Source: Colias croceus
Lineage: Eukaryota > Arthropoda > Insecta > Lepidoptera > Pieridae
Reading direction: 5' to 3'
Length of the DNA stretch: 64,000 nucleotides
Assembly (NCBI RefSeq): GCF_905220415.1
Contig: NC_059549.1
Location: 4,960,001-5,024,000 of the forward strand
This document shows positions 10,201 to 22,500 of the stretch, piece by piece; within the stretch, counting starts at the first letter, position 1; each line of letters opens with the position of its first letter. The position numbers and the translations under genes are program-made. Below the pieces are notes generated by a model that saw only the letters and a list, made by a program, of their open reading frames with translations, searched no databases and was not told the origin of the DNA.

Positions 10201-11588
10201 AAAAGATCCTAAGAAGTGGCAGTCATCAACAGTAAATTCATAAACCCAAATCTCATTATTTTGTACAAGTATGACAACGATAAGATAATCATAGAATATT
10301 ATATCAATTACTTAAAGCGTAATAGGTAGAAACTATATCAGATTTAATTAGATAAGTGTGCGTCCTGTTAGGTGCATCCAGGCGTAATTTACACAGAGAT
10401 TCTAGTGCCATATTGCATTATATTATCATACCTACTATGTTTACATTTCATCTCGTTCGTAATTATTAAAGCCATGATTTTCGTTCATATGAATAAAATT
10501 AAATATGTAATTCGATTAATTTTGTAAAGAGTATCATAATCGTTTAAGATCTCGTTTAACTAAATTTAACTTTAATTTGAATATTGGCACCTTGACCCCG
10601 ATCGCAAATTAAGTCTTCTTTAATTTCCGTATTTATAAATATATTTAATTGTTTATAAGGGATATACTGTTATAAAAAGAGTGATAAGCATATAAATTTT
10701 ATTTGTATATTTTATGAATGTCTGCTTTCATTGCTCATTTAGGAGTTACTTAGGAGTTAGGACACATTCGCAGTCTACTATTTTTCTTAGATGCGTTAAA
10801 AAATATTAAAACGCAGACAAAGTTTCGTGTAAAAATCTAGTATTGAAATAAAAAATTTACACAGAAAATCAAACACTATTTTGTTCTCTGGTTAATTATA
10901 TTGTTATAGTCTATCAATTATTTTAATGTCAGATACAATAAACGTTGTATTTTTCCTGTTATATAATACCATAGTTTTAGTATGATACAACGAATAAAAT
11001 TACCAATGCCATACTAATCATTTAAAATCTGAATGGATTATATTTCGACCTCCATTTGTTTCCGTATGGTTTCTAATTTTGTCTATATTTCTGACACAGT
11101 AACACATTCAACATCTATGTTTTCCAAGGTCAGTATTAGCAGTATCTATTGTTATTTAGATGCGACCTCACTGAGCAAATAAGCAAACTGCATGTCTTTA
11201 AACATGTTAAAAAGGAAATCATAAAAAAATATTTATTTTGTGCTCGCGGCCACAGATAGGCCTCGGCCGGGGCGTCCCTAGTGGTGGTCCCTACCAAGCA
11301 TAATTGTTATTTCGTACTAAAATCTATCTCTCTACTAAAATTGTATATATATGTCCATTAACTATAAGTATTATTCTATATCTTCATTCATAAACTATTT
11401 TTGATGCTAATTTCCAAAATTAATTAGATTTACTTTTTTAATGAGAGCTTTTAAATTTTATTTGATTCGAAAGTGCATAATGACGAGGTGGGAAAAATTC
11501 TATAAGCAGGTAATATTTACATAAATATAGGTTGTAGGTATACATATAATATTAATAAGGAAAATTATTCAAATAATAATAATAATCA
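10201..11588. other. Non-coding spacer, mostly featureless
   Basis: AT-rich, no exon signature on either strand. A short GC-rich piece with GGCCTCGGCCGGGGCGTCCC at about 11252-11290 resembles the start of the GC-rich block that follows at 11589 and may be a fragment of the same repeat. Confidence 0.4.
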
Positions 11589-12390
11589 AAGGCGTCCCTA
11601 CGCCTCATCCCTATGTGACGACCCCATCGCCCCCTGTTGGCATATCTACAATAGATATCCCAACCGTGCAGTCAGTCACCCCGCAGGGCACCTTGTGGCG
11701 AGGTATCGGGGAGTAGCGACGCCGCGGGAACCGAGCGCTCCCGGGGGAGGTCCCTGTCCTCACCTCTGGGCTGTCCCGGTGGAAGTTCGGAGTGAACAAT
11801 GACGAGATTCAGGATCCCCCACCTCTGGCTTGCCTTTGTTGGCCGTCCAGAGTGGAGCCGCTAGAGCTATATGCTCGGGGGTGGAAGTGTCTAATGGCGT
11901 AATAGCGGGGAAACCCGATCCGGGCCCGCGGGCCCGCGATGGTGAAACCGGTACCGCACCTCTCTACACCCCCAGCCGTTCAGCTGATGTTGCCCCCTTG
12001 TTGCCATTATCGGTAACCTTTTTGGGAGCCCATCGACCGAACTGGCGAGTCACCGTCTGCTATAATTTTCAATTTTTAATATTGAAAAGGCAGACGTCCA
12101 TAGTCCCCATAGACCCAATATACCAGTCCATCTAACACCCCCTTCCATAACCCAGTTTTATTCATTTCCATTTTTCTGCAATAGTCCTACATTGGCCGCG
12201 GACTGCCCAGGGCTGTATCTCTATAGTGCAGCCATGGGCAGGCTGCGGCTGGTGTCCCACAACACATTAAATTCTCTAAAGGGCCTCTGCGTGTTGGACC
12301 TGTGTCCCCACGTAAGCCTTCCAAAGGACCGGGTATCATCCTTACGGCGATACCCGTGTATTATGGAGAGAGACATAATAATAATCACAT
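11589..12390. repeat. GC-rich block, probable retroelement fragment
   Basis: This 800 bp stretch is far richer in G and C than its flanks. The left boundary is a run of ATAATAATAATCA, and a similar ATAATAATAATCA follows the right boundary, which suggests an inserted sequence flanked by a target duplication or by a simple-repeat tail. Short frames exist (minus 11611-11799, plus 11830-12135 and 12192-12392) but none shows a family motif I recognise. A LINE UTR or gag-like remnant is most likely. An unrecognised unique gene fragment cannot be excluded. Confidence 0.4.
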
Positions 12391-12910
12391 AATAACATAC
12401 GATTATAATAACATAAAACTTATATTTATTGTCCTAATTAGACATTTTACATCTTTCTTATTACGCAGTAGGTAAGTACGAACTTAAACTATATTAGTAG
12501 GTCTTAGAATTATCTTAAATAATAATTTATTTCATTACATTAAGAAACGATACATAATAATATGATTATATAGTTTAAAAACTATGAATATGTAAAGCAT
12601 AACGATAATAGGTTCGAGTTCCTTTAACAAAACTTCGGTTGATAGAAAAAAGCCTATTTTATTTTTCTACAATTTTATAATAATTCTAATAATATATAAA
12701 GCATTATTTACATTATTGTAACGGTTTATAAATAAAACAAGTCGTAATTTTTAAATTATAAAATGTTTGTGTTAATTTGTACCTCATCATATTATATTTT
12801 TGAGGTCACATTTTTGTTGAATCTGTTGATAATAGAATAATACCTGCACCTCCGATTTCTGACAAGCAAACATGTAAATTCGACACAGAGGTTTCATAGG
12901 GGTATTGTTT
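12391..12910. other. Non-coding spacer, nothing recognised
   Basis: AT-rich sequence downstream of the GC-rich block. No coding signature or repeat recognised. Confidence 0.45.
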
Positions 12911-13254
12911 TAGAGCTAGCGCACACGAGCAACTTTTGTCTCCGCAACTATTTTGTCTCTCCCATCAACTCTATGGGGAGTTGCATCGCTACGTGCGCGC
13001 ATTTTCGTACTAGCCCATAGGTGGGAGAGACACAATAGTTGCGGAGACAAAGTTGCACGTGCGCGCTACCTCTTAGAGCCAGCACGCACGAGCAACTTTG
13101 TCTCCGCAACTATTTTGTCTCTCCCATCAATTGTATGGGGAGTTGCGTCGCTACGTGCGCGCACTTTCATACTAGCCCATAGGTGGGAGAGACAAAATAG
13201 TTGCGGAGACAGAATAGCTGCGGAGACAAAGTTGCTCGTGCGCGCTAGCTCTTA
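12911..13254. repeat. Two tandem copies of a palindromic MITE
   Basis: Each unit reads GAGC(T/C)AGC.C.CACGAGCAAC, then TTTGTCTCCGCAACTATTTT, then GTCTCTCCCATCAA, a short centre, and the inverted complement (GGGAGAGACA, AATAGTTGCGGAGACAAA, GCGCGCTA). Unit 1 covers about 12911-13074 and unit 2 about 13075-13254. Near its end, unit 2 carries an extra partial repeat (ATAGCTGCGGAGACAAA). It lies about 280 bp beyond the stop codon of gene B. Confidence 0.75.
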
Positions 13255-13531
13255 AGCTATAAATTAGTTTTGTGACGTGAAAATGAAAAACACAAAAGTA
13301 TACCGAAGTGGGCCAAAATCAGTGTTTGTTACTCTGTTAATATTAGGTATACATTTGAAATTGATTTATCTTACGACTGCAATATTAATTATACAAACTT
13401 ACAAACATAATAATTATATTGTATATTTTCTTTGTCTACGTAGGTATATATAGGGTATGATAATGAAATCACATTGAGTTGCAATAATTATATCGCCCAA
13501 TGAAGTATTGGGCCGTAACATATTGTGACAA

Positions 13532-16500
13532 TCAGTACTTTGGTATAGGTACTTCAAGTAATTCGTCGTATGGTACCGCATCGAAGAATTTCTTCGCCGT
13601 TTCTATGGTAACGTTCATAGCATAGTCGACCACTGGCTGCCCAAACTCTTCTGTTACGATCTTCCAGTTTTCATTGAGAAATTGTAATACTGTGTTGCCT
13701 GAAATCAAAGAAAACATTTTAAATTAGATGTCGTTTGTTATATCGAAAATTAAAATTTCTACAATAGTTTTGGGAATCTTAAATTAGCTTTATCGTTAAA
13801 TTGCTAATCTTAATAATCACTATTGGACGCCAAAAGCTTTAAAATAAAATAGAATAAAACTAGTACCATTTCTTTGTCTGGCAAAGGATATAATCATCAA
13901 CCCAAAAGAAAATAGGTCAGTGAAACAGTTGTGAAACGCATTTGATCTATAAAGGGACAAGGGACTTTAACGACATCCTTAGGATATGCATCCTTTATTT
14001 CTCTACACAAAATTTGTGTACAAGACTGCTCTGGTTTTGCCCGTAGATAGGAATTCAAAATATTCAAGATTATAAAACTTGTAAAAACTACATTATATCT
14101 AAAGTGCACTTCATCTAAGCAAAAGATCGTAAAAATTGGCAAAGATCGACAGAATCTGGTTTAATCTGCTATTTGATTGAATGACTAGCGCGATCATTGA
14201 ATGGCGACATTTAATTGAATGACTAGGGCAAGCGTTAAACGATATATTCAACAACTGAATGAGTTGACATGACATTTAGTCATTCAATGAAACGTCGCCA
14301 TTTAATCAAACAGCAGATTCAACCAGATGACTGCGACAGATATAACAACTACCTAATTATTATGATTCTACTAATTGCTGTAGAAGTTTCCAGTGCAGCA
14401 TAATCTATACTAATATTATAAAGCTGAAGAGTTTGTTTGTTTGAACGCGCTAATCTCGGGAACTACTGGTCCGATTTGAAAAATATAATTATTGTTAAAG
14501 TAAAATAAATAGTACATACTTAGCTCAGGATTCCCTTTGAACAAATTGTTGATTGTATAATGCACTCTATCGCCATAGTCAAAGGCATATCTATAATTCT
14601 TTATTCCGAAGTGATCGCGTCCCTCCGAGTCCTTGAAGTACTTCGTCTTTATATTCAGTTTTATTATGGAGTTAACTGTAATTCGAAGGGAAATCGTAAA
14701 ATTGTATTCGTTTCAACATTAGATAGGGATTATAATGCACATTGGGATTTGTGATGTTAAATTGATAAACAATGTTTTGGCAAGTCTATCTCATTTATAT
14801 ATTTTGTTTATTACAGAGTAATATCACAGTATTATAATATTTATAGTAATATCAAATCAATCAATCAATGTTCAAGTAGGTACTTACGTTATGATTTACA
14901 TAATCTAATTTAATTTATTTATTTAATAAATTTAGACTTTTTGTGGAATTAATAATTAGTAGGAGTTTATATTGTAATTTGATCTTACTTCTATATACAT
15001 TACATTTTAAATAACAAACTAAACAATAAAAACACGTTACATACCGATTTTTATTTTAGAATCTCCCTCGCCGTTTATAGGGAAGAGTAGCAATCTCCCA
15101 ACAGCTGTATATTTTCCCTTAATCGTTATATTGCATCGTATTTCCAATATAAATATATTTCTCTCTAAGTATGCTCTGAAATACAAAAAAAAAATCATAT
15201 AAATACAATAAAAGATTCGATTCAAATATGCTTACAAAATAACAGTCTAATAATAATTAATTGCATTTGCTCACGCCGCGGTCTATTCGTGAAAAATTAT
15301 GTAATTAAGGTAGATAATAATTATAATCCACGCAGCCATAAAAATGTGTATTCAAATTAGGACAAAATTTTGTTAATATTTAACTTTACTAATCAAAGTA
15401 TGAATCAATAAATTTTTGGATGGATTTTTTTTATTTGATCTGCTTGCGAAAATTCTCATAACAGCTTTTTTCCAAAAAAGTCGAGAGACCTTTTGTTCCT
15501 TGAAATCTCTACTTTCTGATAGTGTAAAAAAATATACATTACCATCATATATGGTACTTATATATCTAAAGTTTTTTACTTTAAATATATAAAGTTCTCA
15601 GAAAATGCATACAAAATAATTTTAACATGTTAAAATAGCATATGATAATCCACAGAGCTAATAATGATTGGCTGTAGGCTTGGCTCATTTATTTAATATT
15701 TATTCAATACGGAAAATTTAATATTCACTGTGGAATACTATTTGAGGTGCAATGGCCATTTATAATCGAATATTAGAGGTTTATTTCTATGTTATAATTC
15801 TTTATTTACCTATTACATACAATATTTGAATTAATATACCGAAATTTACAAGGATTTTTGTTTGTAATTACAATATATAAAATATTTAATGAGACTCTTC
15901 ACTCTTGGATTAATATACTCTTTATATTAATCCCTTGCATTATTTATTTTTTGTATAGGTAAAAATTGGTTATTATGTCATTAGTTACTGTGATATCATT
16001 GCTCATCATATCTTAGCTAAATTACTGACAAAGTCTTTTAATCAATTATGTATTTTCAAGAGATTATTGAGTTAAACATTGCATATTTTAAATAAATAAA
16101 TAAAATAAAAAACACTTTATTGTACAATGCACAGATATAAAAATACAACAATAAACAAAATGAATCTTCGATTTCTTCCAGGCAACCTTGGGATATAGGA
16201 AAATGAAAAGATTGAAAAAGGTAGATAGTGCATATACAAGGAGTGAATACAAATAAATATAATAGATATAGGTAAGTAAGGTATAAAATTACATATAACA
16301 TAAGAAAGAAAGAAAACGTGCAGAAGAGGATATAAAAAATTTCAAGTAGAGAAAAAGGTAAAACAGAACAGATACAGAATGACTATGAGGACAAATAGTA
16401 TTTTTTAATTGCAGCTTTAAAACTATTCAAAGTTTGCGCTTGCTTTATTGCGGTTGGTAGGGAGTTCCACAATCTTACGGCTTGCACGGTAAAAGATGAA

Positions 16501-19500
16501 TCATAAAATTTGGAGAAGTGAGCAGGCATACAAAGCGTAAGATTGTTATAGGAGCGCAAATTACGTTCATGAGACGAGCCCATGAATATTAATTTCTATT
16601 CATATTTTAAATCATATTTTATTAAAAATAACCAAGCTTAATTCGCCGGTAGACATAAGACAACAACTAAATCCATGCTTTATAAAAGTATGTCAGTTAA
16701 TTTACGTTACTCGATTATGATGGTGTTTTTAAATAACTCTAAGATTATTGACTGAAAACGGAACATTCAGTTCATGAAATAAATGAGTTTGTCATCTAGT
16801 TATTTCCTTGCAATCCGAGCTGCACTTATGTTCATAGTTTATGCGATTACCTAGTTCTGTATTGGCACTAATTTCTAGTGTTCATACTTCATACGAATAA
16901 AATCAATTCTAATAATTGTTTAAGTGAATCGGAAGCGCGTTTCACGATGAATACTATAGTTTAAGTAGGTAAATAATATAATTATTGCAAACACGTTTGA
17001 CACATAGGTTAGGATTTTTAGTACAAACGTCTTGTATTCTTCAGAAAAAAATACATATTGTAATGAATTGATATTTTTAAGAGATGTTAGAGGTTAGAAT
17101 AATTCAAGAGGATAACGATTTATATAAAGAATAGCTAGAAATATTAAAATAAATAGATAAAAAGTAAGAATTACTAATAATTAAGAAATATTTGCTCATT
17201 TACATTAATTATTTTATGAACGCATGTGACGTTAATTTGATTAGTTTATTTAACAAGGCGTTCTAATAATAATCACGAAGATAAACTTTAGATATGTACC
17301 CTTTGTAGGTATGTATTCAAATAATTATTAATTCTAAGTGTTTTTATCATTAAATAGTTTTTTATTTAGTTGTAGGTATTCGATGTTTTTTATTCTTAAA
17401 GTCTTCATTCATTATATTCATAAAGCCCCTATGTAGGTATTATGATTTATGGACATATTATTAGGTATACAATCGTGGGTTTTTATACGTTAGTTTTCTA
17501 TAGTTCTGAAATTACAAGCACTAATACGAACTTCCAAAATTGTAGAGTTTAATGAAGGAAGTGAATATTATGTAGTGGGCGGTGGTTCGGAACTTCGGAT
17601 AACATGCAAATCGCAGTGTCTAATAATTTAAAATAGCAATTACGAGTTTCTGCGTTTACTTACTCAACATTTAGCACCTGACATTTCCGTAGCCCCGTGA
17701 CCTTCCCATCTATGAACGTGACCTTGACCCCTGGTAGCTGAATTGGCAGCTCTTCGATGATGAAAGGGTCCAAGGCCGGCACTCCAAGATGGGGTAGACC
17801 TTTGGAAAACTCTGGTATGGCATCTTGGGTGGCTTGAACTAAACAGGAAGACTCTGTGTTGTTGCAGGGGTGAATGAAGTCGGCTGGAAAATACAACGAC
17901 GTCGTGAGTTTTTTTAGATTTATTTGTGTATGTAACTGTATTAAAAATTATACGTTACGCTTAATACTATATACTTTTAAAACTATAGGTTGAGATGATA
18001 AAGAGGTAGATTAGATTTGAACATAGTACCTATTATAAGTTTTTAAAAAAACTACCTAGATATACCTATATTTTATTTTATATTCTAAACATAGAAACAG
18101 AATGAAATTACACGTTGGTTAAATACAATAATTACTGGAAAGCTCTTAAACGAAACGAAATAAAAGTCTTCAGCAGAAATAACTTGTAACTGACAAAAAT
18201 ATTGAATGACTGTAAAACAAACGTAAAAAAAGGAGAAACTTCTCCAGCAGTTCTGTATTGTTTTAAATTTATCGTGAAATCAACCATATTTTATTGATTT
18301 TTACCATTATGAAACCGAATTCTTAATTTAATTTACTCTATGTAGTGGGAGAGATATCAGAGATCATAGTGTAGTTTATTATCAGTATTCTCTAGATTTG
18401 TGTCAATCATTTTAATTAAAATCACCAAAGAATGATTTTGTTTGAAATAAATTATCTTGCATCCAACATTGTTGTAATATAAATAGCTAATCACGCGATA
18501 TGAAACTCTCACAATTCAAGAACCAATCCGGTCAGGGTTAGTCTTATTACCTATTCAGAGTACCTATAGCTTTAGTTTTATGGATTTAGTTTTGGTGTAA
18601 ACAAAACAAATAGAAAGGATAGGTATTCAGTTTTGGAACTACTTGTGTAGGAACTAGGCTTCTTTCTTACTTCTGCTTTAGGATACTCTATTCTGTAACA
18701 TTCAGCTATCATCAAGTTTGTCAGGAGGTTTGATGTTACTTCCCCGAAAAAAAAAGAAGTTAAAATTCGACGCGAGGTTAATAATAATTAAAGTTTGCAG
18801 TAGACGTGGCTCTTCTATTAAACAAATAGTCATCGTTGTTTTAATAAACAATTAATGTCAATTAAAACACCCTAATATACGTTTGATAGTATTACGGTTA
18901 TTAAAATATACGGAATTCGATTATTTAGATAGAAAAAAAATTACGTTGTATTGTGTAATCCGATAACAGTGCGCAATAAATTATCTTGAAATGCTCATCT
19001 GATCATATCTAAAACCAATTCATTATATTCGTTTAACTCTATATACTATAGTTTTATCAAATGGTGTTTAAATTATAACAATCACGCGACAACAGCACAA
19101 CCGTAGTTCCAATGATTTCATCAAAGTCATCATCATTACCAGCTATAATTGCGATTATTATCAAATGAATTACATTCATGTTGGCCTGTGACACACATAA
19201 CAGTATCATAAAGTTTAGTAAGTCCACATTGCACTGCTGTTGCAACGCTATTTCGCGATGTGTGCACGCGATGCTTAAATATTTTTATATTTATTTATAA
19301 ACATGATGAAGATTGTAAAATAATATACTGAATTTTTTTGTGCTATGCATCTCTATGTACCTCTATAAAAACGAATTACCTATTTCTTTGGTCACGGCAT
19401 CGCGTGTGAACGGGTGGACCGATTTCGACAATTCTTTTTTATCATATTCCTTGAGGTACAAGGATGGTAATATAGTACAAAATGGAAAATTTGAACATGT

Positions 19501-22500
19501 ACCACGGGCGAACCGCTAGTCTATATAATTATTATATACAAATTAATCCCTATTTCCCTTGGTCACGGAACCACACGTGAGCAACTGGACCGATTTCGAT
19601 AATTCTTTTTTTCTTGTATTCGTTATTGTCAGAAGAAGGCTCTTATGAAAGTAAACCTTTATGAATTGTTGCCAGGCATAAAAAATTGGAAAACATAATG
19701 GCTATCTAGACACGCGGCAGCGTGTCAAGCCGAGTTCAAGCGAAGAGAACTGGCGAGCAGCAGCCGTGTGTATATTTACACGAACCATTTCGAGCCACTT
19801 TTCACCCCCTTATAACTCAAAAACTATTTAAGTTATATAAACCAAATTTGGTACATATCAAGAGGACCTCAAGATAAACAAGAACCTTAAATTTCATAAA
19901 TACAGATTAAACAGTTGCGTAGATATTAATATCCAAAAATCGCAATTTTTAAGACTGACTGACTTATAGACATATACAAAACCTAACCCACTTCCAGATG
20001 ACCTAGAAAGTTCAAATTTTGTAATCAACTAGGTAATAGTGAGTGTACAAAGGAAAAAATCAGAAAATACTGAATTTATTTGTATTTAATTTTTTTTTCA
20101 ATGACATAAATTTTGTTTGTATGGAAAAATGGAAAAGTTTAAAAAAAAAGAAAATAGTATATTCACCTTACTAGTCTTAAAAAATAGATCAAAACTAATC
20201 AGTGGCCGAAAAAATTTTTGAAATCCATCAATAAATGACTGAGATATAGATTATTGAAGTTTACATATTTTAGTACGAAACATCTGTAGATTCGATGCGC
20301 CTCTGACATCACACTCACTCGCGCTAGTATTCGCTTGGGCGGATTACTTCGATTGCATGATTTCTTTATTCAAAACTGTTATTAAACGTAAAATAAAAGA
20401 AAATTTTAATAAAAATATTGCCTTTATTGCTCACACTATATACTATATACAGTTAAAAATAATATATAATTTTACATATTCACATTTATTTATTCTTTAT
20501 TTATGAGTGTTTAGTTTAGTTTTAATTTCAGTGTAAATAAATAAATAAATAAATAAAATCTTTATTTTGCTTTAAACATGGTATTCAATGGTGATACAAT
20601 TATATTAATAAAGCACAAACATGTTCAGCCAATACAAGCATGCAAAAATAATTACCATACATGGTGTAATGGAAGAAGGCTTCGTCGAAGGTCGAAATGA
20701 TTTAATTTGCGTAATATTAATATGAGTGAAACATCTTTAGGCGCGTTTAGAGTAAAATTTCAAAATCGCGTCATGGCAATACCGTAACGTCATGGAGTAA
20801 GGCGACGATTCTTCTACAACGATCTTTGCATCTTGGTAATAGTGTGTGTACAAATTCACGCTGGATGTTTAGAAAATCATGTAATCTTTTAAACAGAAAA
20901 CGAGTTTAAAAATTGCAGATAATGACGGGGCAATGTGCGCTGACATTCATAACATACAAGAAAATATAGAAAATAATACTAAACAAACCATACAGAGAAA
21001 CCGCAAGAAAAAAAAATCGTATATAAAAAGTATTATATTTATAAAGTAAATCAAATTTGCAGAGTAATTTTCTGTACAAAAAGTAATGATATCCCACCAA
21101 AAACATAAATGTAAAAATTGGAGCCGAGTTCAATCGTTGACTTAATTTGCCAAAAAAATGAAATGAGATCTAAATGTGTGCCAAGTTCTGCAGACAGTCC
21201 AGAAATTTATTTACAAAGATGTATTAAGTTCTTAGGTTGACTGAAAACTCAATTGTTTTATTTTCCCTTAGAGAACAATGTTTATTCCAAAATATAACTT
21301 TTTTAATTTGAATAATATAATTATTTTCACAAAGCAAACAACTAATGACCTAGAACCCCATAATTTGATGAGGCTAGTTTTACATACTGTTTATATTTTG
21401 TGAGGTTCTAAAAACTAGCCTCAAGTAAATCAAATTTGCAGAGTAATTTTCTGTACAAAAAGTAATGATATCCCACCAAAAACATAAATGTAAAAATTGG
21501 AGCCGAGTTCAATCGTTGACTTAATTTGCCAAAAAAATGAAATGAGATCTAAATGTGTGCCAAGTTCTGCAGACAGTCCAGAAATTTATTTACAAAGATG
21601 TATTAAGTTCTTAGGTTGACTGAAAACTCAATTGTTTTATTTTCCCTTAGAGAACAATGTTTATTCCAAAATATAACTTTTTTAATTTGAATAATATAAT
21701 TATTTTCACAAAGCAAACAACTAATGACCTAGAACCCCATAATTTGATGAGGCTAGTTTTACATACTGTTTATATTTTGTGAGGTTCTAAAAACTAGCCT
21801 CATCAAATTATGGGGTTCAATAGGTCATTAGTTGTTTGCTTTGTGAAAATAATTATATTATTCAAATTAAAAAAGTGATATTTTGGAATAAACATTGTTC
21901 TCTAAGGGAAAATAAAACAATTGAGTTTTCAGTCAACCTAAGAACTTAATACATCTTTGTAAATAAATTTCTGGACTGTCTGCAGAACTTGGCACACATT
22001 TAGATCTCATTTCATTTTTTTGGCAAATTAAGTCAACGATTGAACTCGGCTCCAATTTTTACATTTATGTTTTTGGTGGGATTTCACTTCACGCCTTAAT
22101 CTTAAGTTTATAACTGCATTGTGAATATAAGGAGATGGCCATACTTTGTATTAATAAATAGTTATACTTTTATACAACTAAACTTACGCTATTTAAAAAT
22201 AAATTTACATACCTGTTCGTTATTATATTAATTTTGAAGGATATTACACTTAATAATATATAGATTTATTAGTATATTGTACCTATAGGTATAATATAAG
22301 ATTTCTGCCCGCGGCGCTCGTCACACAATCAGGAAAGCCGATCACCATAAAAACTTACATCTCCTATTTTATCCTTCAAGTTTTATTTTTGCCATAAAAA
22401 CTCTTCAGGCTATTGCCAAGATCCCATACTTACATCTCAGAAAATACTAGCAAAAGTTGTAAAAATTAATTCAACTTTTTAGACCCATAAACGAAATTAA

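Noticed and set aside
11611..12392. Three short frames in the GC-rich block
   Set aside because: High GC lowers stop frequency by chance. None has a recognisable motif, and they overlap what looks like retroelement debris.
12911..13254. Regular repeats that could suggest a CRISPR-like array
   Set aside because: The units are long inverted repeats in direct order without spacers of constant length, in eukaryotic DNA; a tandem MITE fits.
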